In this document: positions 1-8,262 of the stretch, in pieces
Numbering within the stretch: position 1 is the stretch's first letter
Layout of the letters: each line of letters starts with the position of its first letter
NCBI RefSeq assembly: GCF_000250675.2
Contig: NC_018681.1
Span: 9,238,001 to 9,302,000, forward strand
Direction: 5' to 3'
DNA: 64,000 bases
From: Nocardia brasiliensis ATCC 700358
GTDB lineage: Bacteria > Actinomycetota > Actinomycetes > Mycobacteriales > Mycobacteriaceae
Notes under the pieces: generated by a model
The model's database searches: none
The model's input: the letters and a program-made list of their open reading frames with translations, nothing else
What the model was told of the DNA's origin: nothing
Translations under genes and position numbers: made by a program

Positions 1-752
1 CGGCGGTCACCGTCGCGGCCGCGCTCGGCACCTGGATCGTGGTGAACCTGCCGATCGCCGCGCTGTACCCCACCGGATGGCGAGAGTTCTTCCGGCTCAA
101 CACCTCCCGGCACGCCGACCCGGACTCGATCTACAACGTGATCACCTCGTTCACCGGCTGGGCCGGTTTCGACGGGGAACTCGCGCACGGCGAACCGCCG
201 GTGATCCTGAACGCGGTGTCGCTGCTCGCGTTCATCGCGGCCTGCGTGGCGATCGGCTACATCGCGCTCACCGCGCCGCAGCGCCCCCGGCTCGCGCAGC
301 TCTGCTTCCTGGTGGTGGCGGCGTTCCTGCTGACGAACAAGGTGTGGAGCCCGCAGTATTCGCTGTGGCTGGTGCCGCTGGCCGTGCTCGCGCTGCCGCA
401 CCGCCGCATCCTGCTCGCCTGGATGACCATCGACGCCCTCGTCTGGGCGCCACGCATGTTCTACTACCTCGGCCTGGACAAGAAGGGCCTGCCCGAGCAG
501 TGGTTCACCGGCACCGTCGTGCTGCGCGACCTCGCGGTGATCGCCTTGTGCGCCTTGATCGTTCGCCAGATCTATCGCCCCGGCGAAGACCTGGTGCGCC
601 GCGATTACGTGGACGACCCGATCGGCGGCATCGTCGACCGCGCGCCCGATCCGCTGCTGCCGTGGCTGCCCGAGGTGCTGCGCCCCCGGGTGGCGCCCAC
701 CCGCGAATGGCAGCCGCAGGTGGACGCGTCCGCTCAGTGGGTGCGCAGGTAG
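1..752 (+). CDS. GT87-family membrane glycosyltransferase, 3' part
   Basis: The frame is open from base 3, so the N-terminal part lies outside the window and the GTG at 39 is internal. The visible C-terminal half has several hydrophobic membrane segments followed by about 60 hydrophilic residues. The segment SPQYSLWLVPL is typical of GT87 (DUF2029) polyprenyl-phosphomannose-dependent mannosyltransferases, which build cell-envelope glycans at the membrane. The complete gene at 24079-25476 has the matching segment SPQYTLWLVPF, so the two are paralogues. The 3' end overlaps the convergent TerD gene by 19 nt. Family assignment is inference from this fragment; donor and acceptor are unknown. Confidence 0.75.
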   Translation, partial: AVTVAAALGTWIVVNLPIAALYPTGWREFFRLNTSRHADPDSIYNVITSFTGWAGFDGELAHGEPPVILNAVSLLAFIAACVAIGYIALTAPQRPRLAQLCFLVVAAFLLTNKVWSPQYSLWLVPLAVLALPHRRILLAWMTIDALVWAPRMFYYLGLDKKGLPEQWFTGTVVLRDLAVIALCALIVRQIYRPGEDLVRRDYVDDPIGGIVDRAPDPLLPWLPEVLRPRVAPTREWQPQVDASAQWVRR

Positions 753-2362
753 CGCGCCAGCCGCTCCGGTTCCTGGTTGAGCAGATCCAGGTCGAGCTGC
801 CACGGGCTGCCGGTCCACGGATCGAACAGCGGTGTCCCGGCCACGGTCGGCAGGTGCCGGCACGATTGCGAGAGCATCGCGACCGTGGTGTCGGTGGAGT
901 CGGATTCGTCACTGCCGACGATCACCGTGGACAATCCGATCAGGTCGCCGCGCATGATCAGCGAGCCGATCCGTTGCGCGTCCGAACTCTGGTAACCGTG
1001 CGGGAAGTCGGCCGCGATCAGGATCCGGTGCTCGCTCGGCGGGCTGCCCATACCGCTGGTGAACGCGAGTTCGGCCAGTTCGGCGGACTGGGCCAGTTCC
1101 TGTAGCCGCGCGGAGATCTCCGTGTGGTCGGTGATCGGCGGGCCGTTCAGCACCGGTGCGAGCGGTTCGGTGAAGCTGGTGAAAGCTCCGGTCAGATCGA
1201 TGATGTCGACCACGGTGCGCCGGCCCGGCGCCGCGGTGAGCAGCCGGGCGAGCAGCGCACCGACCACCGGCGCGACCGCCCGCGACGACTCGGTATCGAT
1301 CCACAGCGGCCTATTCAGCGGCACCGGAACGCAATACGGCACCCGCAGCGCACCGCGTTCTTGCGCGTACAGCTCGCCGAGCCGGATGCCGTCGCTGGGC
1401 GCCACCGGCTTGTCCCACGCCGGTGCGTCCCAGGACGCCAGCGCGGGCGGCAACATCAGGTCGGCATCGGCGAGCTCGCGGAGGAGCTGTTCGCTGTCGC
1501 GCTGATGATTACGCTCTGCGGTGGCGATCAATTCGTCGTTGCGCTGCTGGGCGGCGCGGCGTGCCGCGTCGGCGGCCGGAGTGTTCCTGGTCGCGGGATC
1601 GGAGACGGCGGCGGACAATTCGTGATCGAGCCGTTTGGCCGCGTAGTCCCGCGCGGAGACCAGCGCCGCCGCCGAACGAGCGGCGTCCTCGAAGATCATC
1701 CACAGCCGTTCCAGGCCGTGTCCGACCTCCGTCGGCATGGCGGTGACCGAACGGGCCTCGCTCGCCATCGGCCCGGCCATGGTGTGCGTGACCGGGCCGG
1801 AGCGGGACACGTCCGCCGGCTGGGGCACGCCGCCGGTCTGCGCGGCCGAACCGGTCGGGGCGGCCGGGTCGGTGGGCTCGTCCTCGACGTCGACGCCGTG
1901 CGCGGTCAGCAGCACCGCGAGCCCGCCCGCATAACCCTGACCGACCGCGCGCAGCCGCCACTCGGGCCCGCGCCGGTACACCTCCAGGCAGATCAGCGCC
2001 GCCTCACCGGCGGCCGGGGCCACCACGAATTCCGCTGCCGCCGAACCGTTCTCGGACAGCGTCGCGGTCACCGTGCCGAGCCCGCCCGGCCCCGCGGGAA
2101 CCGCGGGGTCGGCGCTGACCACCAGCAGCACCGCCTTGGCGTCGGCGCGGACCTCGGCGAGCGTGACGGTCACCTCGGCGTCGGTCAGCGCCACGCCCGC
2201 GGTGGCGGGCTGGTTGTAGAAGACGAAATCGTCCGAGGAGAACACCTTCAGGTTCTCGGCCACCACCAGCGCCGAAACATCCAGTGCCGCTTCGGCGTGC
2301 GCGCCGAACCGGACGATATCGCCGGTCAGCGGCATATTCTGACCGGCTTTGAGTTGAATCAC
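734..2362 (-). CDS. TerD-domain protein with degenerate FtsK/HerA-like C-terminus
   Basis: 542 residues. Residues about 1-165 form a TerD-type domain (tellurite/stress family, usually Ca2+-binding), recognisable from the LKAGQNMPLT start and the RAVGQGYAGG motif. A Pro/Ala-rich linker and a charged helical region (about 205-300) follow. The last 220 residues resemble the ATPase core of FtsK/HerA-like proteins found in ter clusters: a VVDIIDLTGAF strand, then ILIAADFPHGY. No Walker A motif is visible, so ATP hydrolysis is doubtful. The GTG at 2362 was chosen because AAGG lies about 8 nt upstream and it leaves a 31-nt gap after the upstream TerD gene; the open frame runs further back but only in an unrelated composition. 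Probably one operon with 2394-3806. Confidence 0.75.
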   Translation of the reverse strand: MIQLKAGQNMPLTGDIVRFGAHAEAALDVSALVVAENLKVFSSDDFVFYNQPATAGVALTDAEVTVTLAEVRADAKAVLLVVSADPAVPAGPGGLGTVTATLSENGSAAAEFVVAPAAGEAALICLEVYRRGPEWRLRAVGQGYAGGLAVLLTAHGVDVEDEPTDPAAPTGSAAQTGGVPQPADVSRSGPVTHTMAGPMASEARSVTAMPTEVGHGLERLWMIFEDAARSAAALVSARDYAAKRLDHELSAAVSDPATRNTPAADAARRAAQQRNDELIATAERNHQRDSEQLLRELADADLMLPPALASWDAPAWDKPVAPSDGIRLGELYAQERGALRVPYCVPVPLNRPLWIDTESSRAVAPVVGALLARLLTAAPGRRTVVDIIDLTGAFTSFTEPLAPVLNGPPITDHTEISARLQELAQSAELAELAFTSGMGSPPSEHRILIAADFPHGYQSSDAQRIGSLIMRGDLIGLSTVIVGSDESDSTDTTVAMLSQSCRHLPTVAGTPLFDPWTGSPWQLDLDLLNQEPERLARYLRTH

Positions 2363-2393
2363 GTTGTCTGCCTTGCTGTCCGCGCTGCCGAAC

Positions 2394-3806
2394 TCAACCG
2401 TGCTGCAGGAACCGGCCGAGGTGCGGCATCGCCTCGCCCGGATGCTTCGCGGCGAAGCCCTCACCGAGCGCCTGCATCTTCCAGTCGTTGCCGACCCGGA
2501 AGACCTTGGCCATCGCCATCGCGGTGAACGGCATCCCGCCGGCCATGGTGTACCTGGCCAATTCGGCGTTGTTGGAGCCGTCGACCAAGCGGCAGAACGC
2601 ATTCTGGATCTGCTCGAAGGTGTGGCCCTTGTACGAGGTCACGATGAACACCAGCGTGCTCACGTGCGCCGGGATGCGGGTGAGGTCGACCAGGATCACC
2701 TCGTCGTCGCCCTCGCCCTCACCGGTGAGGTTGTCGCCCTGGTGCCGGATCGAGCCGTCCTTGGAGGTCAGCTGCCCGTAGTAGGCGACGTCCACCGGGT
2801 TCATGTCGGCGAACAACACCACCGACGCGTCGAGGTCGACGTCCACGGTGCGGTTGCCGAACATGCCGCGGCTCTTCACCGGATCCCAGCCGAGGCCCAT
2901 CTTGACGAAGGTCAGGGCGGTGCCGCCCTCCTTGCGCAGGGTGACCCGCTGCCCCTTGGTCAGGCTGACCGGGCGGTCCTTGCTGAGGCTGACCTCGGCC
3001 GGGGGCTGCTGCGGGGGCGGTGCGACCGGTTGCCCCGGCTGCTGGAAGCCCTGGGGCTGGCCCGGCGGCGGATACTGACCGCCCGGGCCGGGCGGCGGGT
3101 AGCCGGGTCCCGGCGGCGGGTAACCCGGGCCGGGCGGCGGGTAGCCGCCCTGCGCGAACTGCGGGTCCTGCTGCGTCGGGTACGCGGGCGTGGTGGGCGG
3201 CGGGTAATTCGGCTGCTGCTGCGGGGGCGGCGGCTGCGTCGGGTACGCGGGCGGCGGCGGAGGGGGCGGCGGGGCGGCCTGGGCGGCGGGCTGCGCCGGC
3301 GAATCGTCGACCGTCACGCCGTGGTCGGTGACCAGCGCGGCGAAACCGCCGGCGTAGCCCTGGCCGACGGCACGCACCTTCCAGCTGCCCTGCCTGCGGT
3401 AGAGCTCGAGCGCGATCACGATCGACTCGCTGCTCAATCCGTCGATCTGGTACTCGTACAACCGATTACCGGCCGTGTCCGACACGATCGCGGTCGGCGC
3501 GGGGAACCGGCCGAAGTTGCTGTTCGCGTCGTCCAGCGTGATCACCGCGCGGATCTGATCGATCTCCGGCGGCACCGAGTTCAACGACACCGCGAGCGAG
3601 GCGGGCTGTCCGGCCGGCGCGGGCTGCAGGTTCACCCCGGGGCCGCTCGGCTGGTTGAAGAAGACGAAGTCCGCGTCGGAGCGGACCTTGCCCGTTTCGG
3701 TGACCAGCAGCGCGGACAGATCCGCCGGCGCCGTGAGCTGGATGGACACCACCACGTCGTTCGTGGCCAACGGACCGTTTTGGCCCTTGGCGAGTGTTGC
3801 GGACAA
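2394..3806 (-). CDS. Two-domain TerD protein with Pro/Gly-rich linker
   Basis: About 470 residues with two TerD domains. The first (about 1-165) starts SATLAKGQNGPL and ends in RAVGQGYAGG. A Pro/Gly/Gln/Tyr-rich linker follows, including three GYPPPGP repeats. The second (about 275-470) carries DVDLDAS and the acidic GEGEGDDE segment typical of Ca2+-binding TerD/TerE proteins. TerD proteins are cytoplasmic and linked to tellurite, oxidative and phage stress responses. I prefer the TTG at 3806, which has GAAGGG 6 nt upstream and gives a typical TerD N-terminus; a GTG at 3842 is possible but lacks a ribosome site. It is divergent from the AIM24 genes and probably co-transcribed with 734-2362. 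Confidence 0.85.
   Translation of the reverse strand: MSATLAKGQNGPLATNDVVVSIQLTAPADLSALLVTETGKVRSDADFVFFNQPSGPGVNLQPAPAGQPASLAVSLNSVPPEIDQIRAVITLDDANSNFGRFPAPTAIVSDTAGNRLYEYQIDGLSSESIVIALELYRRQGSWKVRAVGQGYAGGFAALVTDHGVTVDDSPAQPAAQAAPPPPPPPPAYPTQPPPPQQQPNYPPPTTPAYPTQQDPQFAQGGYPPPGPGYPPPGPGYPPPGPGGQYPPPGQPQGFQQPGQPVAPPPQQPPAEVSLSKDRPVSLTKGQRVTLRKEGGTALTFVKMGLGWDPVKSRGMFGNRTVDVDLDASVVLFADMNPVDVAYYGQLTSKDGSIRHQGDNLTGEGEGDDEVILVDLTRIPAHVSTLVFIVTSYKGHTFEQIQNAFCRLVDGSNNAELARYTMAGGMPFTAMAMAKVFRVGNDWKMQALGEGFAAKHPGEAMPHLGRFLQHG
3085..3147. repeat. Three tandem 21-bp repeats in the TerD linker
   Basis: Three consecutive 21-bp units (3085-3105, 3106-3126, 3127-3147) encode GYPPPGP three times on the minus strand. 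Units 1 and 3 are identical and unit 2 differs at a few bases. This is an in-frame expansion of the flexible linker, not a CRISPR array. Confidence 0.85.
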
Positions 3807-4048
3807 GTTCGACCCTTCGCTTGTCGGTGCGTTCGATGCCACTCTACGAGAAACGTGCGGGACACGGTTCAGGTAAACGCCGCCCCGGCCCCGTCAGTTC
3901 TGCGGGCATACGGCCTGCATTCACCCCGGACGGACCGGATCTGTGGATAGAATCCGTCGCGCTGCGCCTATCAAGGTGACGAAACGCGGGCGGAATGTGG
4001 CGCGATTACCCCATATTCACTGACAAGAACAGCAGGGCAGACACCCAC

Positions 4049-4672
4049 ATGGCGCAACTTTTCGAACAATCCAAGAAGGTGATCGAGGCGCACCTCGCCG
4101 GAACCAGCCTCCGCGCGATATCCGGCTCGATGGTCGCCTACGAGGGCAACGTGCAGTTCAAAGCGGCCGGTTTCGGCGGCGGCGACGGCGTGATCGCCGG
4201 ACTCAAGCGCCGGGCCACCGGCGAAAAACTCTCGCTGATGGAGTGCTCCGGCAACGGCCGGGTGTTCTTCGCGGTCAACGGCCAGCACGTGACCGTGGTG
4301 AACCTGAACAACGAGACCCTCCAGGTGGAATCGCAGCAGCTGCTCGCATTCGCCGGCAACCTGCGCACCGATGTGCGCTTCGCCGGCCTGCGGGGCGCGT
4401 CGACCGGCGCCGGCCTGTTCACCACCACGGTGTCCGGTCAGGGTCAGGTCGCCCTGTTGTCGGCGGGCGGCCCGCTGATCCACCTCGAGGTGTCGCCGCA
4501 GTATCCCCTGGTGGTCGACCCCGACGCGTTCGTCGCGGCGCGCGGCAACCTCAATCAGTCGTTCATCACCGATATTTCGTGGCGGACCGCGGTCGGCCAG
4601 GGTGCCGGCGAGACGTTCTCGCTGCGCTGGGACGGCCAGGGCGTGGTGTTGATCCAGCCGGCGGAACGGTAA
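4049..4672 (+). CDS. AIM24 family protein (first of three)
   Basis: 207 residues of the AIM24 (DUF124) beta-sandwich family. The family signatures are the VNLNNETLQVESQQLLAF stretch, the TGAGLFTTTVSGQG glycine-rich strand and the C-terminal VVLIQPAER. No signal peptide or membrane segment, so it is probably cytoplasmic. The biochemical role of the family in bacteria is not established; it often accompanies TerD proteins. The ATG at 4049 has AGCAGGG upstream; an ATG at 3995 would add 18 residues unlike the family. It leads a tight run of three paralogues (gaps of 10 and 2 nt), divergent from the two TerD genes. Confidence 0.85.
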   Translation: MAQLFEQSKKVIEAHLAGTSLRAISGSMVAYEGNVQFKAAGFGGGDGVIAGLKRRATGEKLSLMECSGNGRVFFAVNGQHVTVVNLNNETLQVESQQLLAFAGNLRTDVRFAGLRGASTGAGLFTTTVSGQGQVALLSAGGPLIHLEVSPQYPLVVDPDAFVAARGNLNQSFITDISWRTAVGQGAGETFSLRWDGQGVVLIQPAER

Positions 4673-4682
4673 GGGCGAGTAC

Positions 4683-5384
4683 ATGTTCGAGAAAGTCAAC
4701 GGCAAGGTCGTCAAGGTCAACGTCGGGATGTCGGGCGGCGTGGTCGCTCGCACCGGCGCGATGCTGTTCTACACCGGCGACGTTTCCTTTGCGCCGCACC
4801 AGATTCCGGGCGGTCAGGGCATGGGCGGCGGCGGTGGGCTGATGCGCATGGCGGGCCGCATGATGGCCGGCGAGCACGAACGCACCATGCTCGCCCAGGG
4901 CACCGGCGAGGTGCACTACGGCTACGCCGGGCTGGAAGTCCACGTGGTGCACATGCAGCCGGGTGCGACGCTGCGGGTCGAGGCCTCGCGGCTGCTGGCG
5001 AACACCGCCGGGTTGCAGAGTTCGATTGTCTCCGTGATGAGTTCGGGCGGGGGCGGTGGTGGTGGCGGCGGACTCATGGGCGCGTTGCGCGGCGCCGCCT
5101 CCGGTGCGCTCACCGGGCAGGGCATGTTCACCACCCAGCTCTCCGGTCAGGGCTCGGCGGTGCTGCTGGCCCACGGCGGCTTCCTGGAATTACAAGTGGG
5201 CGGCCCGAATCCGATCGTGGTCGATCCGCAGGCCTTCGTCGCCGCGTACGGCAACGTGCAAACCGAGCTGAAGACGGCACTCAGCTGGCGCGACGCGGTC
5301 GGCCGCGGTGCGGGCGAGGCGATGCAGTTGCATTGCGTCGGACAGGGTGTGGTGTACGTGCAGGCCTCCGAAGAGAAGTTGTGA
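4683..5384 (+). CDS. AIM24 family protein (second of three)
   Basis: 233 residues, AIM24 family, starting MFEKVNGKVVKVNVG as many family members do. It differs from its neighbours by a Gly/Met-rich insert around residues 45-60 and a run of eight glycines (about residues 121-128) before the TGQGMFTTQLSGQG strand. The start ATG has GGGCGAG upstream. It lies 10 nt after the first paralogue and 2 nt before the third, so the three are almost certainly one transcript. The proteins may form a hetero-oligomer, but that is inference. Confidence 0.85.
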   Translation: MFEKVNGKVVKVNVGMSGGVVARTGAMLFYTGDVSFAPHQIPGGQGMGGGGGLMRMAGRMMAGEHERTMLAQGTGEVHYGYAGLEVHVVHMQPGATLRVEASRLLANTAGLQSSIVSVMSSGGGGGGGGGLMGALRGAASGALTGQGMFTTQLSGQGSAVLLAHGGFLELQVGGPNPIVVDPQAFVAAYGNVQTELKTALSWRDAVGRGAGEAMQLHCVGQGVVYVQASEEKL

Positions 5385-5386
5385 CC

Positions 5387-6151
5387 ATGGCTGACATCTT
5401 GAACCCGATGAATCTCGGGGACAGCGACAACATTCCGGGCAACAGCTACGCGTACTGCATCGACCTGAACAAGCCCTGGTTCATGCGCAAGGGCGCGATG
5501 ATCGCCTACTACGGCGACATGCGATTCCAGACGCTCACCCACGGCCTGCAGGGCGGGCTGCTGCACATGGTGTCGCAGCAGTTCTCCGCGCCGCTGTTCA
5601 CCGGCGACTACGTCGTCGCCGAGGGCCACGGCAAGCTGATCATCGGCGACCGCGGCTACGACATCAATTCCTATGACCTCGAGGACAACGGCAACCTCAC
5701 CATCCGCGCCGCCAACCTGCTGGCGTTCGAGCCCGGCCTGTCGCTGAACCAGTCCATCGTGCCCGGCTTCCTCACGTTGATCGGCACCGGCAAGTTCCTC
5801 GCCTCCTCCAACGGGCCGGTCATGTTCGCCGAACCGCCGCTGCGGGTCGACCCGGAATCCCTGGTCGGCTGGGCCGACTGCCCGTCGCCCAGCCATCACT
5901 ACGATCAGCGCTGGATCGGCAGCTTCCTCGCCGCGGGTGCGGCCCGGTTCGGCGTCAATTCCGGTGAAGAGCGCCAGTTCGATTTCACCGGCGCGGGCAC
6001 AGTGCTGATCCAGTCCAGCGAGAAGGTGCTCAGCGACGAAATGCTGGTCCGCACCATCGAGGGACAGATCCAGAGCGGTATCACGCCGCCCGGTCTGCAG
6101 CGGCTGCAAGCCACCATCATGCAGCAGCTCGGCAACCAGCAGCACTACTGA
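5387..6151 (+). CDS. AIM24 family protein (third of three)
   Basis: 254 residues, AIM24 family, slightly longer than the other two because of a C-terminal helical tail of about 40 residues (from roughly SDEMLVRTIEGQIQ). Family features include MRKGAMIAYYGDM near residue 30 and the GTVLIQSSEKV strand. The ATG at 5387 follows the previous stop by 2 nt, indicating translational coupling. A perfect inverted repeat at 6179-6214 closes the unit. Function unknown; the context is stress related. Confidence 0.85.
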   Translation: MADILNPMNLGDSDNIPGNSYAYCIDLNKPWFMRKGAMIAYYGDMRFQTLTHGLQGGLLHMVSQQFSAPLFTGDYVVAEGHGKLIIGDRGYDINSYDLEDNGNLTIRAANLLAFEPGLSLNQSIVPGFLTLIGTGKFLASSNGPVMFAEPPLRVDPESLVGWADCPSPSHHYDQRWIGSFLAAGAARFGVNSGEERQFDFTGAGTVLIQSSEKVLSDEMLVRTIEGQIQSGITPPGLQRLQATIMQQLGNQQHY

Positions 6152-6178
6152 TCGACCGGCCGGCGGCCCGGAGGAGGG

Positions 6179-6214
6179 CGGATCCTCCGCCGGGTCGTTC
6201 GTTCGGAGGATCCG
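6179..6214 (+). terminator. Hairpin terminator after the AIM24 operon
   Basis: A perfect 11-bp inverted repeat, CGGATCCTCCG (6179-6189) and CGGAGGATCCG (6204-6214), with a 14-nt loop, lies 28 nt after the stop. No T run follows, as is common for actinobacterial terminators. Confidence 0.65.
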
Positions 6215-6268
6215 GGGGGCCGCCGCGCCCGATTAGTTTTCCGGCAGGACTATTGCCGGGAGGCCACC

Positions 6269-7120
6269 ATGAGCGTCGGGTTGCTGATCGCCGTCTTCGT
6301 CGGCGTGCTCGTGCTGATCGTGAAGCGGTTCGCCGGGGAGCCGGTGGACGCGCGGGACACCTTCCTCACGCCGTTGATCCTGGTCGGCATCGGCGGCTAC
6401 AGCGTCGTCCACGTCGACGGGCTCGACGGCACCGATATCGGGTGGCTGGTGCTCGGGGCGGTGATCGGCATCGCGTTCGGCGCGGTGCGCGGTACCACCA
6501 CCGTCCTGTTCGAACGCGACGGCTACCTGTGGCAGCGGTATACGGTCAAAACCCTTGCCGTATGGGGTGTCTCGACCGTCGCGGGCTTCGGGGTCAGCGC
6601 GCTCGGCAGCGTCATGGGCATGCATCCGGAGGCCCGGCCGATCACGCTGTCGATCGGCGTCGGCATGCTCGGCGAGATGCTCACCCTCGGCCTGCGCGCG
6701 CTGGCCACCGGCGTCCCCTTCGCCCCCGCCAAGCCCACCGACGGGTGGTCCGACAGCGCTGGCGCACAAGGCAACTCACCGGCCCTCGACCGTTTCCTCC
6801 GCAACCTCGGACACCCGGGCTCGGCCCAACCGCGCGAAAGTCGCTCCCACCAGCAGCAGTGGTCTGAGCGCATCCCGCAATACCGCCACCCGTCCGAGCC
6901 GGGGAACCACCAGTCCGGACCGGACGACATTCGACAGGACCGCCCGCGGAGGTCAGACGACACCCGACCCGACCGTTTCCCGCCGTACCCCGAGCAGGAG
7001 AACCACCAGTCCAGACCGGACGCCGTTCGGCAGGACCGCCCGACCGGGCCAGCACCCCGCCTCGACCACTCCCCCACTTTCCGCGACGGCGTCGACTGGC
7101 TACGCACCCGCCGCCGTTGA
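6269..7120 (+). CDS. DUF1453-like membrane protein with disordered tail
   Basis: 283 residues. The first 150 contain about five hydrophobic segments (for example at about 3-18, 32-45, 58-75, 95-110 and 125-145), resembling the DUF1453/CcdC-like membrane family. The last 130 are hydrophilic, rich in Arg, Asp, Pro and His, and probably disordered; they contain a duplicated NHQSxPDxxRQDRP segment. The ATG at 6269 follows CGGGAGGCCACC. It stands alone between the AIM24 terminator and a convergent epimerase gene. Function is unknown; family placement is moderate confidence. Confidence 0.6.
   Translation: MSVGLLIAVFVGVLVLIVKRFAGEPVDARDTFLTPLILVGIGGYSVVHVDGLDGTDIGWLVLGAVIGIAFGAVRGTTTVLFERDGYLWQRYTVKTLAVWGVSTVAGFGVSALGSVMGMHPEARPITLSIGVGMLGEMLTLGLRALATGVPFAPAKPTDGWSDSAGAQGNSPALDRFLRNLGHPGSAQPRESRSHQQQWSERIPQYRHPSEPGNHQSGPDDIRQDRPRRSDDTRPDRFPPYPEQENHQSRPDAVRQDRPTGPAPRLDHSPTFRDGVDWLRTRRR
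6905..7042. repeat. 42-bp direct repeat, 96-bp period, inside CDS
   Basis: Two copies of about 42 bp (6905-6946 and 7001-7042) with a few mismatches encode the duplicated NHQS..RQDRP segment of the membrane-protein tail. Confidence 0.7.
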
Positions 7121-7282
7121 GCAGCAGTGCCGAACTCCCGCACCCCGCCTGACTTTTCGCACCCGCAGCGGCTGGCCAGAACGGGTGCGCGGAGTCAGAC
7201 GAGGTGCGTGCCGTCCGGGGGTCCGTGCGAGCAGAGGAGGTCCGTGCCACCAGAGGGAGGTGCGGGTGGCCGGGGGTGTGGC

Positions 7283-8215
7283 TCAGGGTGGGGTGGGGCG
7301 CGCGGACCAGGCGTCGCGGAGGATGGTCGGGATTGCGGAGTGGGTTGGGGTCCAGCCGAGTTCGCGGTGGGCCCGGGTGCTGTCGCTGACCAAGCGGGGT
7401 GGCTCCGGTTGGGCCGATCGGTGTTCGACGGGGATGGGCCGACCGGTCTCCTCGTGCGCCGCGGCGATCAATTCGCCGACGCTGGTGCCGGTTTCGCTGC
7501 CGATGTTGTATGTCTGGCAGGGTGCCGGTGCGTCCCGCTCGACCGCTGCCGCGAAAGCCCTTGCGGCGTCGTGAATATGGACGTAGTCGCGGACGGCGGA
7601 ACCGTCACCGTTGACGGTCAGCACCGGAGTCTCCCCCGCCGCGGTGGCGAGGATGCGCGGGATGATCCTGGTGGGGTCGCGATCGTCGCCGCCCGCGATG
7701 TTGAACAGGCGCAGGATGATCGCGTCGAGGGCACCGGTGGCAGCCTGGGCGGCGATCACCGATTCGGCGGCGTGTTTGCTCGCCGCGTAGGGATGGGACG
7801 GGCGGTCCGGCAGATCTTCGGACATCGGCTGTACCTCAGGAGCCCCGTAAATTGCAGCGGTGGAGGCGAATACCAGCTTTCGCGCCCCGCACTCGGCCAT
7901 CGCCCGCAGCAGCGCGACGGTGCCGCCCACGTTGACCTCGAAGTAGCCGAGCGGGTCGGCGAACGATTCGCGAACCCGGGTGCGCCCGGCCAGATGGCAG
8001 ACGACGTCCATGTCCCGGACGGCCGCGACGAGCGCAGCGGTGTCGCGCAGGTCGGCGGGGCGCACCGGCACCGCCGGCGGCACACCCGCCACCCCCAGCG
8101 GCACACCCGCGCGCTCGCGCCGGACCATCCCGACCACCTCGTGCCCACCGGTCCGCAACGCGGCGACCACCGCCCCGCCCAGGTAGCCGTTCGCCCCCGT
8201 CACCAGAACCCGCAC
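7283..8215 (-). CDS. NAD-dependent sugar epimerase/dehydratase (GalE-like)
   Basis: 310 residues, extended short-chain dehydrogenase fold. The N-terminus carries the NAD-binding glycine motif TGANGYLGG (residues 6-14), and YAASK is the catalytic YxxxK. A GSETGTSVGE segment near the C-terminus is typical of UDP-glucose 4-epimerase-like enzymes acting on nucleotide sugars. The GTG at 8215 is preceded by GAGAGGAGAA with good spacing; upstream in-frame sequence is not protein-like. It ends convergently with the membrane-protein gene and is 47 nt downstream of the metallo-hydrolase gene on the same strand. The exact sugar cannot be told. Confidence 0.85.
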   Translation of the reverse strand: MRVLVTGANGYLGGAVVAALRTGGHEVVGMVRRERAGVPLGVAGVPPAVPVRPADLRDTAALVAAVRDMDVVCHLAGRTRVRESFADPLGYFEVNVGGTVALLRAMAECGARKLVFASTAAIYGAPEVQPMSEDLPDRPSHPYAASKHAAESVIAAQAATGALDAIILRLFNIAGGDDRDPTRIIPRILATAAGETPVLTVNGDGSAVRDYVHIHDAARAFAAAVERDAPAPCQTYNIGSETGTSVGELIAAAHEETGRPIPVEHRSAQPEPPRLVSDSTRAHRELGWTPTHSAIPTILRDAWSARPTPP

Positions 8216-8262
8216 ACTTCTCCTCTCGACCACTGGATGGTGCCAGGTCGAGACGGCGGCGG

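Noticed and set aside
3085..3147. CRISPR array
   Set aside because: Units are contiguous without spacers and encode an in-frame peptide repeat.
2364..3950. Long plus-strand open frame of 528 codons opposite the two-domain TerD gene
   Set aside because: Arg/His/Gly-rich composition of an antisense shadow; the minus strand encodes clear TerD domains.
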